The notes under the pieces: model-generated | What the model was told of the DNA's origin: nothing | The model's database searches: none | The model's input: the letters and a program-made list of their open reading frames with translations, nothing else | From: Saccharothrix carnea | GTDB lineage: Bacteria > Actinomycetota > Actinomycetes > Mycobacteriales > Pseudonocardiaceae | Assembly (NCBI RefSeq): GCF_003014735.1 | Contig: NZ_PYAX01000001.1 | Coordinates: 558,001 to 622,000, forward strand | Direction of reading: 5' to 3' | DNA: 64,000 bases | Translations under genes and position numbers: made by a program | In this document: piece by piece, positions 54,011-62,942 of the stretch | Position numbering within the stretch: the first letter of the stretch is position 1 | How the letters are laid out: each line of letters begins with the position of its first letter

Positions 54011-55504
54011 ATGCGAGCGAGAACGGCCATCGCCGCGATCGCGGCCCTGATCGGCACGGCCCTGCCGACGTACGCGCAGGCCGAGCCGGTGCCGGAGCGG
54101 ACCATCACCTGGTCGCCGTGCGCCGAGTACGAAGGCCTGGAGTGCGGCACGTTCCAGGCGCCGTTCGACTGGCGCACGCCGGACGACGGCCGCACCGTCA
54201 CCATCGCGGTGAGCAGGCTCAAGGCGCGCTCCGGCCAGGCGAAGGGCGTCGTGCTGACCAACCCGGGCGGTCCGGGAGCGCCCGGCCGGGGCTTGCCGCT
54301 GCTCTACGCGGACCGCGCCAGGCTGGTGGCAGACCTGGACGTCATCGGCATCGACCCGCGCGGCACGGGCGCGAGCACGAACGCCACCTGCGGCGGGTAC
54401 AGCTGGGTCGGCATCGCCGACCCGCGCGACCGCGGCCGCGCCAACACCGACCTGCTCTACGACGCCGCGCGGCTCCAGGCCACCGCGTGCCAGACCCGTT
54501 CCGGCGAGTTCGGCGAGGTGGTCAACACCGAGCAGACCGTCCACGACCTCGACCTGCTGCGCCGCCTGCTGGGCCACGAGAAGGTCAACTGGATCGGCTA
54601 CTCGGGCGGCAGCTGGATGGGCGCGTACTACGCCACCTACTTCCCCGACCGGGTCGACAAGGTCGTGCTCGACTCCAACCCGGACTTCACCTCGACGTTC
54701 CAGGACATCTTCGACAACTTCGGCTACGCCGTCGAACGCCGGTTCCGGACCGACTTCCTGCCCTGGGTGGCCCGCTACGACGGCGTCTACCACCTGGGCA
54801 CGACCGCGGAGCAGGTCCGCCAGGTCTACGAGACGACCCGCGCGGAGCTCGCCGCGAACCCGCTCACGCTGCCGGACGGGACCGTCGTCGACGGTTTCGC
54901 GCTCGACCTGACGCTCACCCGGGCGCAGTACAGCAAGCTGCTGTTCGCGGAGGCGGCGCAGGCCCTCGTGATGCTCCGGCAGGCCACGCGGACCGGTGCG
55001 ACGGTGCTGCCCGCCCGGTACCCGGACGCGCCCAGCGCCACGCTGTACGCCGTCACGTGCAACGACACGGAGTTCCGGCACAACCGCACCACGCTGGCGC
55101 GGGAGGCGGAACGGCTGGGCGCGCGGTACCCGCTGAACGGCTACTTCCAGCGGCTCGCGCCGTGCGCGTTCTGGGACCGCCCGCCGCTGGAGCTGAAGAA
55201 GCCGACCGGCGAGGGCGTGCCGCCGGTGCTCATGGTGCAGTCGGTGCGCGACCCGGCGACGCCGGTGGAAGGCGCCCTACGCGCGCACCGCGCCTTCGAG
55301 GGCTCGCGGATGCTCACCGTGACCGACGAGGGCGACCACGGCATCTACGCCTTCGGCAACCCGTGCGTGGACGAGGTCGTGGAGGCGTTCATCGTGGACG
55401 GGAAGGTGCCGCCACGTGACCTGACCTGCCCGGGGATGCCCCTGCCCGACCCGACCGCGCCCGCCGCCGCGAACACCCGCCCCGTGGTCGGCTGGCCGCT
55501 CTAG
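54011..55504 (+). CDS. Secreted TAP-type alpha/beta hydrolase (tripeptidyl aminopeptidase family)
   Basis: A 497-residue exported hydrolase. The signal peptide is MRARTAIAAIAALIGTALPT ending near YAQA. The fold is shown by VVLTNPGGPGAPG (oxyanion loop), DVIGIDPRGTG, and the nucleophile elbow WIGYSGGSWMG (S198). The TAP C-terminal domain follows (RLAPCAFWDRPP, VLMVQSVRDPATPVEGA) with the catalytic His in DEGDHGIYAFGNPCVDEVV. Streptomyces homologues remove N-terminal tripeptides outside the cell. ATG 54011 has GGAGGGGG upstream. Its stop overlaps the response regulator stop at CTAG. Confidence 0.92.
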   Translation: MRARTAIAAIAALIGTALPTYAQAEPVPERTITWSPCAEYEGLECGTFQAPFDWRTPDDGRTVTIAVSRLKARSGQAKGVVLTNPGGPGAPGRGLPLLYADRARLVADLDVIGIDPRGTGASTNATCGGYSWVGIADPRDRGRANTDLLYDAARLQATACQTRSGEFGEVVNTEQTVHDLDLLRRLLGHEKVNWIGYSGGSWMGAYYATYFPDRVDKVVLDSNPDFTSTFQDIFDNFGYAVERRFRTDFLPWVARYDGVYHLGTTAEQVRQVYETTRAELAANPLTLPDGTVVDGFALDLTLTRAQYSKLLFAEAAQALVMLRQATRTGATVLPARYPDAPSATLYAVTCNDTEFRHNRTTLAREAERLGARYPLNGYFQRLAPCAFWDRPPLELKKPTGEGVPPVLMVQSVRDPATPVEGALRAHRAFEGSRMLTVTDEGDHGIYAFGNPCVDEVVEAFIVDGKVPPRDLTCPGMPLPDPTAPAAANTRPVVGWPL

Positions 55505-56148
55505 ATCCCGCCGGCCTGCCGCCTGCGCGCGGCGTAGACACCGGCCTCCGTCCGGCGGTCGAAGCCGAGCTTGTGCAGCAGCGAGGAGACGTAGTTCTTC
55601 ACCGTCTTCTCGGCCAGGTACAGCCGGTTCGCGATCTGCCGGTTGGTCAGGCCCTCGGCGATCAGGTCGAGGATCCGCCGCTCCTGCGGGCTCAACGACG
55701 CGTAGCGCGGGTCCTCCACCGGTCCGCCGCGCAGCCGTTGCAGCACGGTCGCCGTCACGCCGGAGTGCAGCAGCGAACCGCCCGCGGCCAGGGTGCGGAT
55801 CGCGGACACCAGGTCGTTGCCGGACACCTGCTTGAGCAGGTACCCGGCGGCGCCCGCCATGATCGCGCCGAACAGCGCCTCGTCGTCGGAGTACGAGGTC
55901 AGCATCAGGCACGCGGGCGGCGGCTGGACCGTCGAACGGATCTCCCGGCACACGGTCACGCCGTCGCCATCGGGCAGCCGCACGTCGATCACGGCCACGT
56001 CGGGCCGGTGGAACGCGGCGGCGGACACGGCGGCCGCGGCGCTCTCCGCCTCACCGACGACCTCGATGTCCGACTCGACCGCCAGCAACTGCTGCAGACC
56101 GCGCCGCACGATCTCGTGGTCGTCCACCAAAAGCACCGAGATGGACAC
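55501..56148 (-). CDS. NarL/DosR-type response regulator
   Basis: A 215-residue response regulator. The receiver domain has ISVLLVDDHEIVRRGL and phosphoacceptor D55 in AVIDVRLPDGDG; the switch Thr/Ser and Lys lie in MLTSYSDDEA and YLLKQV. The LuxR/NarL HTH follows from about residue 148 (LSPQERRILDLIAEGLTNRQIANRLYLAEKTVKNYVSSLLHKLG). The HTH is very like DosR (DevR) of mycobacteria. GTG 56148 lies nine bases after the histidine kinase stop, so the pair forms an operon. Confidence 0.93.
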   Translation of the reverse strand: MSISVLLVDDHEIVRRGLQQLLAVESDIEVVGEAESAAAAVSAAAFHRPDVAVIDVRLPDGDGVTVCREIRSTVQPPPACLMLTSYSDDEALFGAIMAGAAGYLLKQVSGNDLVSAIRTLAAGGSLLHSGVTATVLQRLRGGPVEDPRYASLSPQERRILDLIAEGLTNRQIANRLYLAEKTVKNYVSSLLHKLGFDRRTEAGVYAARRRQAGGI

Positions 56149-56157
56149 GAGCCCTCC

Positions 56158-57747
56158 CTACACCGATACCAACGGGACGGACCACGTCAGCGTCACACCC
56201 CGGCCCTCGGCCGACTCGACCTGGCACGAACCGTCCCACTTCGCGGCCCGCGCCGCCATGTTCACCAGGCCGCCGGTGTGCCTGCCCCGCCCGGACGGCA
56301 GGCCGTCGCCGTCGTCGCGCACGACCAGCCGCAGGTTCGTCGCCGCCCGGTCCACCACCACTTCGACCTCGACGTTCTTCGCCGACGCGTGCCGGGCGGC
56401 GTTGGCCAGCGCCTCGCGCAGCGTGGCCAGCAGGTCCGGCCGCACGTGGTCGGGCACCACCGAGTCGATCGGACCGTCCATGCTCAGCGCGGGCTCGAAG
56501 CCGAGCAGCCTGACCGACTCCTGCACCACCTTCATCAGCTGGGCGCGCAGGTCGGCCGCGCCCGCGGGCGGTTCCTGCAGCGAGAAGATGGTGCGCCGGA
56601 TCTCGCGGATCGTCTGGTCGACCTCGGTCACGAAGTCCGCCAGCCGCTGCGCCACCATCGGCTGCTCCACCAGCCCGTTCATGCTCTGCAACCCCAGGCC
56701 GAGCCCGAACAGCCGCTGCACGACCAGGTCGTGCAGGTCGCGGGCGATCCGGTCGCGGTCCTCCAGCACGGCCAGCCGCCTGCCGGCACCGGTGGCCCTG
56801 GTGAACTCCAGGATCAGCGCGGCCTGCCGGGCGAACGACTCGACCAGCGCCACGTCGGAGGCGTCGAACGCCCGCTGCCCGCGCGCCCGCGCCACCATCA
56901 GCACGCCCAGCACCCGGTCACCGGCGGCCAGCGGCACGAACACCACCGGGCCGATCCTGGTCTGGCCGGGCAGCCCGTCGAGCACCTTCGCCTTGCCGGT
57001 GTCGAACACCTCGTGCGCCGGACCGCCCTCGCCCGCCTCGCCGAACCCGCGCATCTCGCCGTCCATCACCCGCACGGCCAGCTCGCCCTGCAGGTCGGGC
57101 AGCGACAGCAGCGCGTTCACGCCGTCCGCGGCCAGCCGGGCGCGCACCGCGACCAGGCGCAGCGCGTCCCGGTCCGGGGTGCCGGTGAGCAGCGCGTTCG
57201 TCACCTCGTTGGACGCGCGCAGCCACACCTCGCGCTGCCGCGACTGCTCGTAGAGGCGGGCGTTCTCGATCGCGATGCCCGCCGCCGCGGCCACCGCGAC
57301 CACCACCTCGCGGTCGGCCCGGGTGAACTCGGAGCCGTCCGCCTTGTCGCTGAGGTAGAGGTTGCCGAACACCGCGCCGCGCACGTGCACCGGCACACCG
57401 AGGAACCCCGGCCCGGACGGGTCGAACGCGGTCGCCTCGGACCCGTGCTTCTCGAAGTCGGCGTTGTGGTGGCCGTCGTCGTAGGTGAACTCCAGCAGCT
57501 GCCGGTTCGGGCCGACCACGGCCAGCGCGCCGTACCGGGCGCCGACCAGGCCGCAGGAGGACTCCACGATGCGGCGCAGCACGTCGGGCAGCGACAGGTC
57601 GCTGGTCAGCGACACCACGGCGGTCAGCAGCCTGCTCAGCCGCTCCTGCGACACGACGACCTCGGTGGTGCGGTCGGTCAGCTCGCGCAGCAGGCCGTCC
57701 AGCCGCGTCGCCGCGTTCGCGTCCGGGGTTCCGGCCACCCAGACCAC
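56158..57747 (-). CDS. DosS/DevS-like histidine kinase with two GAF domains
   Basis: A 529-residue kinase: GAF-1 (about 50-165), GAF-2 (about 190-317), a HisKA_3 dimer helix with the phosphorylated His at 339 (DRDRIARDLHDLVVQRLFGLG), and an HATPase_c domain (ALANAARHASAKNVEVEV, VRDDGDGLPSGRGRHTGGLVNMAARAA). No membrane segment is seen. In DosS the haem-binding His lies in GAF-1. Here the loop between LLEFTYDDG and PGFLGVPVHVRGAVFGNLYLSDK is much shorter than usual, so redox/haem sensing is doubtful and another signal is possible. Confidence 0.92.
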   Translation of the reverse strand: MVWVAGTPDANAATRLDGLLRELTDRTTEVVVSQERLSRLLTAVVSLTSDLSLPDVLRRIVESSCGLVGARYGALAVVGPNRQLLEFTYDDGHHNADFEKHGSEATAFDPSGPGFLGVPVHVRGAVFGNLYLSDKADGSEFTRADREVVVAVAAAAGIAIENARLYEQSRQREVWLRASNEVTNALLTGTPDRDALRLVAVRARLAADGVNALLSLPDLQGELAVRVMDGEMRGFGEAGEGGPAHEVFDTGKAKVLDGLPGQTRIGPVVFVPLAAGDRVLGVLMVARARGQRAFDASDVALVESFARQAALILEFTRATGAGRRLAVLEDRDRIARDLHDLVVQRLFGLGLGLQSMNGLVEQPMVAQRLADFVTEVDQTIREIRRTIFSLQEPPAGAADLRAQLMKVVQESVRLLGFEPALSMDGPIDSVVPDHVRPDLLATLREALANAARHASAKNVEVEVVVDRAATNLRLVVRDDGDGLPSGRGRHTGGLVNMAARAAKWDGSCQVESAEGRGVTLTWSVPLVSV

Positions 57748-57783
57748 CTCACGAGTCGGAGGTGTCGAGGTTAACGCCTTCTC

Positions 57784-58182
57784 CTAGGGGATGCGACGAC
57801 CCGACAGGACTTCCAGGTCGACCACGAGGAAGTGGTCGCCGCGGCCGTGCCCGCGCGAGGCCAGCGGCAACTGGCGCAGCCTGGTCAGCCGCTTCTGCTC
57901 CTCGACCTCGGTGACGTGCCCGACGGCCATCACCGACCAGCCGCGGGACAGGTCGGGCGCCACGTCGTCGATCTGGAAGGCCACGATCGTGTCGCGGGCG
58001 GAGAGGGTGGCGCTGCCGTCCGGCACGCGCAGCACGACGCACTCGCCGTCGAGCACGAACACGACGGGGTGCACCACCGGCAGCGCCCTGTCGGTGTAGA
58101 CCAGGCGACCGATGGCGGCCGTGCCGAGCAGCTTCAGGCATTCCTCGCGGGACAGGACCTGAAGCCCAGCGGAGTCGTACAT
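57784..58182 (-). CDS. PNPOx-like flavin-binding split-barrel protein
   Basis: A 132-residue protein of the pyridoxamine-phosphate-oxidase-like fold: LGTAAIGRLVYTDRALPVVHPVVFVLDGECVVLRVPDG and VAFQIDDVAPDLSRGWSVMAVGHVTEV. Single-barrel members bind FMN, F420 or haem and reduce or sequester small molecules. Mycobacterial relatives belong to the DosR regulon, and here the gene lies 36 bases upstream of the DosS-like kinase on the same strand, so it is probably in the same operon. Cofactor unknown. The ATG follows GAGGTGCG. Confidence 0.85.
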   Translation of the reverse strand: MYDSAGLQVLSREECLKLLGTAAIGRLVYTDRALPVVHPVVFVLDGECVVLRVPDGSATLSARDTIVAFQIDDVAPDLSRGWSVMAVGHVTEVEEQKRLTRLRQLPLASRGHGRGDHFLVVDLEVLSGRRIP

Positions 58183-58294
58183 CGCACCTCTTCGTCACCC
58201 GGTCGCTGGGATAGACGTTCGGCGCTGTGATCGTCCTTGCCTAGAGTCGGAAGTCCCGGCTTCGACGCGTCCCACCCGGATGGGGGATTTTCAG

Positions 58295-59143
58295 ATGGAC
58301 TCAATGGACGTAACGGCGTTTCTGCGCCGCCTCGGCCTGGCCGACGCCGAACCACCGAGCGTCGCGGCGTTGACCAGTCTGCACCGGGCGTTCGCGGAAC
58401 GGGTGCCGTACGAGTCGGTCGACATCCAGCTCGGCCGGGTGTCCTCGCTGGACCCGCGTGACTCGGTGGCCCGCGTGCTGTCCGGCCGCGGCGGGTACTG
58501 CTTCCACCTCAACGGCGCGTTCGCCGAGTTGCTGCACGCGCTCGGCTACCGCGTGACGCGGCACCCCGGCGGCGTGCAGATGACCCCGGAGTCCGCGCCG
58601 ACCATCAGCCGCAAGCACCTCGCGCTCACCGTCCGCGACCTGCCTGATTCCGACGACATCTGGCTGGTGGACGCCGGTCTGGGCGACGGCCTGCACTCGC
58701 CGTTGCCGCTGCGCGCGGGCGTCCACCGCCAGGGGCCGTTCGAGTTCGAGCTGGGACCGTCGACGGCCGCGCCCGGCGCGTGGCGGCTGCGGCACGACGT
58801 GCGCGGCAGCTTCTTCGCCATGCACTTCACGCTCGACGAGGTGGGCCTGGACCACTTCGCCGACCCGCACGTGGAGCTGTCCACGTCACCCGAGTCGGGG
58901 TTCGTGCGCACGTTCGGCGTGCTGCGGACCGACGCCGCGGGCTGGGACGTGCTGCGCGCGCTGACCCTGTCCCGGGTCGAGGCGACGACCACCAAGACCG
59001 TGCTGGACGACCGGGCCGACTGGTTCACCGCCTTGGCCGACGTCTTCGGGCTGGTCGTCGCCGACGACGACCGGGAACCGTTGTGGCGCAAGGCGGTGTC
59101 CCAGCACGAGGCGCACCTGGCCCGGACGGCGACCCCGGGCTAA
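58295..59143 (+). CDS. nat: Arylamine N-acetyltransferase
   Basis: A 282-residue NAT enzyme that moves acetyl (or propionyl) groups from CoA to arylamines or hydrazines. The catalytic triad is visible: C69 in SGRGGYCFHLNGAF, H108 in ISRKHLALTV and D126 in WLVDAGLGD. The N-terminal helix bundle MDSMDVTAFLRRLGLADAE is standard. ATG 58295 lies seven bases after GGGGGA; the upstream ATG at 58280 lacks such a site. In actinomycetes NAT genes can belong to sterol breakdown or to antibiotic pathways; no such genes are near. Its stop overlaps the convergent gene. Confidence 0.93.
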   Translation: MDSMDVTAFLRRLGLADAEPPSVAALTSLHRAFAERVPYESVDIQLGRVSSLDPRDSVARVLSGRGGYCFHLNGAFAELLHALGYRVTRHPGGVQMTPESAPTISRKHLALTVRDLPDSDDIWLVDAGLGDGLHSPLPLRAGVHRQGPFEFELGPSTAAPGAWRLRHDVRGSFFAMHFTLDEVGLDHFADPHVELSTSPESGFVRTFGVLRTDAAGWDVLRALTLSRVEATTTKTVLDDRADWFTALADVFGLVVADDDREPLWRKAVSQHEAHLARTATPG

Positions 59144-59643
59144 CCGGCGAAGTGCGGCACGAAGCCCCGGTAGAGCTGCGGGGCGTACCGCCGCAGTGCC
59201 AGGTCCAGCATCTCGGCGCCGATGTCGTCGGCCAGCTTGATCCAGTGGCCGTGCACGTTGTGCGGGATGCGGCGGTAGGTGGCCTGGAACGCCTGCGGGT
59301 CGTTCGGGACCAGGTTGAGCCACAGCGCCGGCTTGGCACCGCCGCGCGCCAGCGCCACCGCGGCCAGCTCGTACCACGGCACCGACCACGACAGGCCCTT
59401 GTCGACCCAGCGCAGGCCCTGGTGCTCCACCACGAGCCGGCGCGGCCGGGCGCTCGCCCGCCACACGCCGCCGCCGACCAGGCCGCCGAGCGCCACCACC
59501 GGTCCGACGAACATCGCCGCCAGGTGGCCGTCGGCGTAGGACAGGAACATCAGCAGGACGCCGAAGAGCGTGAGGCCGAGTTGGACGGCCAGGGCCACCC
59601 GCCGCTCGGTCCTGTTGCCGAAGGGAATCTCGATCTCGTTCAT
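59140..59643 (-). CDS. Two-helix membrane protein, paralogue 2
   Basis: A 167-residue protein: MNEIEIPFGNRTERRVALAV, two adjacent membrane helices (LGLTLFGVLLMFLSYADG, FVGPVVALGGLVGGGVW) and a 100-residue cytoplasmic domain (RRLVVEHQGLRWVDKGLSWSVPWYELAAVAL), which may be a PH-like barrel. The domain ends with YAPQLYRGFVPHF, closely matching FAPHLYRGV of the preceding gene, so the two are paralogues. The start overlaps that gene's stop (ATGA). Function unknown. Confidence 0.78.
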   Translation of the reverse strand: MNEIEIPFGNRTERRVALAVQLGLTLFGVLLMFLSYADGHLAAMFVGPVVALGGLVGGGVWRASARPRRLVVEHQGLRWVDKGLSWSVPWYELAAVALARGGAKPALWLNLVPNDPQAFQATYRRIPHNVHGHWIKLADDIGAEMLDLALRRYAPQLYRGFVPHFAG

Positions 59644-60224
59644 GACAACCCCACCGTGAAGCCCTCGTCCTGCACTCCGCGGTACAGGTGCGGTGCGAAT
59701 CCAAGCACGGCCCGCTCGACCACCGTGATCAAGGCGGCCGCGTCGCCCAGCGGGAGCCGGTAGACGCCGTCCTGGCGGGCCAGGTGCGCCATGTCGGCGT
59801 GCCGCGCCTGGAAGGTCGGCGGGTCCGCCGGCAGCAGGTCCAGCCGGACCATGGTCTTGCGCACCACCGAGTCGGCCGGGTGGAACACGCGTTCCCGGGT
59901 CCGGGAGATCCGCACGCCGCCCAACTCGGGCCAGGCCACCGCCCACGGCGTGCCGGCCGGGTCGTCCCACCGCACGCCGGGCATCTCCAGCACGAGCTTG
60001 CGCGGCCGGGAGATCCTCTTCCAGTTGACGATCGCGCCGAGCGTGATGGCCGTGAACGCCAACCCGATGACCAGCCCGATCGTGCCGCCGACCCCTTCAC
60101 CGTCCGCGTACGCCGTCACGGCGCCCACCAGTGCCGCCACCCCCAGCGCACCGGTCACCGCGCCCCCGATCAGCACGCGGCGCACGTCCCGCCTACCGAT
60201 GTCGATCACCACCGGCGTCGTCAT
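59640..60224 (-). CDS. Two-helix membrane protein, paralogue 1
   Basis: A 194-residue protein with two membrane helices (VLIGGAVTGALGVAALVGAV, GTIGLVIGLAFTAITLGAIV) and a C-terminal soluble domain (SRPRKLVLEMPGVRWDDPAGTPWAVAWPELGGVRI) similar to that of the next gene. The R-K/R-L-V-L/V-E...G-x-R-W pattern and the WxxLxxV strand suggest a PH-like fold. It starts 32 bases inside the meaB gene, an unusually long same-strand overlap. Function unknown; linkage to meaB may be only by transcription. Confidence 0.78.
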   Translation of the reverse strand: MTTPVVIDIGRRDVRRVLIGGAVTGALGVAALVGAVTAYADGEGVGGTIGLVIGLAFTAITLGAIVNWKRISRPRKLVLEMPGVRWDDPAGTPWAVAWPELGGVRISRTRERVFHPADSVVRKTMVRLDLLPADPPTFQARHADMAHLARQDGVYRLPLGDAAALITVVERAVLGFAPHLYRGVQDEGFTVGLS

Positions 60225-61185
60225 GCCCCACCCCCTCGACCAGTCGATCAGCCGCAGCGTAGGGGTCCAGGTCCCCCGCCACGACCCGTTTGGCCAGGGT
60301 TTCGAGCGCGGACGCGCCGCGCAAGCCGCCGATCCGGGAACGCAGCCGCTCCAGCGCGATGGCCTCGATCTCGCCCGCCGCCCTGGTGGCGCGGCGTCGT
60401 TCCAGCTCGCCGCGGTCGGCGAGCCACGCGTGGTGGGCGTCGATCGCGTCCACGACCTCGTCCAGCCCTTCGGCGCGGAACGCGACCGCCTTCACCACGG
60501 GTGGCCGCCACCGGCCGCCCTCCCGTTCGCGGCGGCCCAGCGAGATCATGTGCTTGAGGTCGCGCGCGGTCTGGTCGGCGCCGTCCCGGTCGGCCTTGTT
60601 GACCACGAACACGTCGGCGATCTCCAGGATGCCCGCCTTCGCGGCCTGGATGCCGTCGCCCATGCCGGGCGCGAGCAGCACCACCGTGGTGTCGGCCAGC
60701 GACACGACCTCGACCTCGGACTGGCCGACGCCGACCGTCTCGACCAGCACCACGTCGCAGCCCGCCGCGTCGAGCACGCGCAGCGCCTGCGGCGTGGCCC
60801 AGGACAGCCCGCCCAGGTGGCCGCGGGTGGCCATGGACCGGATGAACACGCCGGGGTCGGTGGCGTGCTCGCCCATCCGCACCCGGTCGCCGAGCAGCGC
60901 GCCGCCGGAGAACGGCGACGAGGGGTCCACCGCCAGCACCCCGACCCGCTTGCCGCGCCGCCGGTAGGCCGCGACCAGCGCCGACGTGGACGTGGACTTG
61001 CCGACGCCCGGAGCACCCGTCAAGCCGATGACCTGCGCGTTCCCGCAGAACGGGGCCAGCGCGCCCGCCACCTCGCGCAGCTGCGGGCTGGCGTCCTCGA
61101 CCAGCGAGATGAGCCTGGCGACCGCGCGCGGCTGTCCCTCGCGCGCGCGGTCGACCAGTTCGGCTACGTCAACGGTGCGGGCCAC
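60193..61185 (-). CDS. meaB: Methylmalonyl-CoA mutase-associated GTPase MeaB
   Basis: A 330-residue G3E GTPase that guards the B12-dependent methylmalonyl-CoA mutase during cofactor loading. The P-loop is GAPGVGKST (57-65), followed by VLAVDPSSPFSGGALLGDRVRM, VFIRSMATRGHLGGLSWATPQALRVLDAAG, the switch ETVGVGQSEVEV, and the guanine motif VVNKADRDGA. The mutase itself is not in the window, but methylmalonyl-CoA epimerase is 1.3 kb away. GTG 61185 lies four bases after the thiolase stop, so the two are co-transcribed. A 32-base overlap links it to the next membrane gene. Confidence 0.95.
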   Translation of the reverse strand: MARTVDVAELVDRAREGQPRAVARLISLVEDASPQLREVAGALAPFCGNAQVIGLTGAPGVGKSTSTSALVAAYRRRGKRVGVLAVDPSSPFSGGALLGDRVRMGEHATDPGVFIRSMATRGHLGGLSWATPQALRVLDAAGCDVVLVETVGVGQSEVEVVSLADTTVVLLAPGMGDGIQAAKAGILEIADVFVVNKADRDGADQTARDLKHMISLGRREREGGRWRPPVVKAVAFRAEGLDEVVDAIDAHHAWLADRGELERRRATRAAGEIEAIALERLRSRIGGLRGASALETLAKRVVAGDLDPYAAADRLVEGVGHDDAGGDRHR

Positions 61186-61189
61186 ACCT

Positions 61190-62377
61190 CTAGACCTTAG
61201 GCACGCGGACGATCAGGGCGTCGCCCTGACCACCGCCGCCGCACAGGGCCGCCGCGCCGACGCCGCCACCGCGGCGCTTCAGCTCCAGCGCCAGGTGCAG
61301 CGCGATCCGGGCGCCCGACATGCCGATCGGGTGGCCCAGCGCGATCGCACCGCCGTTGACGTTGACCCTGTCCTCGGCGATGCCCAGCTCACGGGTGGAG
61401 ACCACGCCGACCGCGGCGAACGCCTCGTTGATCTCGACCAGGTCCAGGTCGGCCGGGTCGATGCCCTCCTTGGCGCACGCGGCCTTGATCGCGTTCGCGG
61501 GCTGCTCGTGCAGGCTGGCGTCCGGACCGGCGACCACGCCGTGCGCGCCGATCTCGGCCAGCCAGGTCAGGCCGAGCTCCTCGGCCTTGGCCTTGCTCAT
61601 CACGACCACGGCCGCCGCGCCGTCGGAGATCTGCGACGCCGAGCCCGCGGTGATCGTGCCGTCGGAGGCGAACGCCGGGCGCAGCTTGGCCAGCGTCTCC
61701 ACGGTGGTGTCGCCGCGCACACCTTCGTCCTCGGCGAACAGCACCGGGTCGCCCTTGCGCTGCGGGATGGCGACGGGCGCGATCTCCTCGCCGAAGATCC
61801 CGTTCTCCGCCGCCTTGGCGGCCAGCTGGTGCGAGCGGGCGGAGAACGCGTCCTGCTCCTCGCGGGTCACGCCGTAGCGGGCGTTGAACTTCTCCGTGGA
61901 GGCACCCATCGCCACCTGGTCGAACGCGCAGAACAGGCCGTCGTGGGCCATGTGGTCGACCATCGAGACGTCGCCGTACTTGAACCCGCCGCGCGACTTC
62001 GGCAGCAGGTGCGGCGCCTGGGTCATCGACTCCTGGCCGCCCGCCACCACGATGTCGAACTCGCCGGCGCGGATGAGCTGGTCGGCCAGCGCGATCGCGT
62101 CGATGCCGGACAGGCACACCTTGTTGATCGTCAGCGCGGGCACGGTCATCGGGATGCCCGCGTCCACCGCGGCCTGCCGCGCCGGGATCTGGCCCGCGCC
62201 GGCGGTCAGCACCTGGCCCATGATCACGTACTGCACCTGCTCGGGCGCGACACCGGCCCGCTCCAGGGCCGCCTTGATCGCGACGCCACCGAGCTGGGCG
62301 CCGGAGAAGTCCTTCAACGATCCGAGCAGTCGCCCCATCGGGGTACGGGCCCCGGCGACGATGACGGAACCGGACAC
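61190..62377 (-). CDS. Acetyl-CoA acetyltransferase (thiolase), FadA4-like
   Basis: A 395-residue thiolase. Catalytic Cys C88 lies in [15 protein letters not shown], the His in [19 protein letters not shown] and the second Cys in [15 protein letters not shown]. These features fit acetoacetyl-CoA thiolases used in either direction. Of two in-frame GTGs, 62377 is chosen because GGAGG lies five bases before it; 62389 has no such site. In M. tuberculosis fadA4 (Rv1323) lies between the methylmalonyl-CoA epimerase gene and Rv1324, echoing this neighbourhood. Confidence 0.94.
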   Translation of the reverse strand: MSGSVIVAGARTPMGRLLGSLKDFSGAQLGGVAIKAALERAGVAPEQVQYVIMGQVLTAGAGQIPARQAAVDAGIPMTVPALTINKVCLSGIDAIALADQLIRAGEFDIVVAGGQESMTQAPHLLPKSRGGFKYGDVSMVDHMAHDGLFCAFDQVAMGASTEKFNARYGVTREEQDAFSARSHQLAAKAAENGIFGEEIAPVAIPQRKGDPVLFAEDEGVRGDTTVETLAKLRPAFASDGTITAGSASQISDGAAAVVVMSKAKAEELGLTWLAEIGAHGVVAGPDASLHEQPANAIKAACAKEGIDPADLDLVEINEAFAAVGVVSTRELGIAEDRVNVNGGAIALGHPIGMSGARIALHLALELKRRGGGVGAAALCGGGGQGDALIVRVPKV

Positions 62378-62501
62378 AGCAGCCTCCACAGCGGGTGTAA
62401 GCGGTTGTTAACACGCCACGATACCCACGGTTACCGCAGAGTAGCCGTGTGAGGCGTCGCACAGCGGGACCTGCACCGATTCGGCCACTAGCCTGCGAGG
62501 C

Positions 62502-62942
62502 ATGGAAGAACTCCGCGGATTCGTCACCGCCATCGACCACGTCGGCATCGCCGTGCCCGACCTGGACGCCGCGATCGCGTTCCACCGCGAGCACTTCGGC
62601 CTGGAGGTAGCGCACGAGGAGGTCAACGAGGAGCAGGGCGTGCGCGAGGCGATGCTGCGCGCTCCGGGCGACGACGGCACGGGCGCCGCCGTGCAGCTGC
62701 TCGCGCCGCTGACCCCGGAGTCCACCATCGCGAAGTTCATCGGCCGGTCCGGGCCGGGGTTGCAGCAGCTGGCCTACCGGGTGTCCGATGTGGACGCGGC
62801 GGCGGACGCGCTGCGCGCCAAGGGCTTGCGGATGCTGTACGAGCAGGCGCGGCGCGGCACGTCGGACAGCCGGGTCAACTTCGTGCACCCGAAGGACGCC
62901 GGGGGCGTGCTGGTGGAGCTGGTGGAGCCCGCACGGCACTAG
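62502..62942 (+). CDS. mce: Methylmalonyl-CoA epimerase
   Basis: A 146-residue VOC-fold metalloenzyme that converts (S)- to (R)-methylmalonyl-CoA in propionyl-CoA breakdown. Metal ligands are seen in AIDHVGIAVPDLDAAI, VQLLAPLTPESTIAKFI, LQQLAYRVSDVDAA and VLVELVEP. Length is standard. TAGCCT ends eight bases before the ATG, giving a leader of about one base. It is divergent from the thiolase-meaB operon, and its stop overlaps the TetR gene at CTAG. With MeaB it points to a methylmalonyl-CoA mutase elsewhere in the genome. Confidence 0.93.
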   Translation: MEELRGFVTAIDHVGIAVPDLDAAIAFHREHFGLEVAHEEVNEEQGVREAMLRAPGDDGTGAAVQLLAPLTPESTIAKFIGRSGPGLQQLAYRVSDVDAAADALRAKGLRMLYEQARRGTSDSRVNFVHPKDAGGVLVELVEPARH

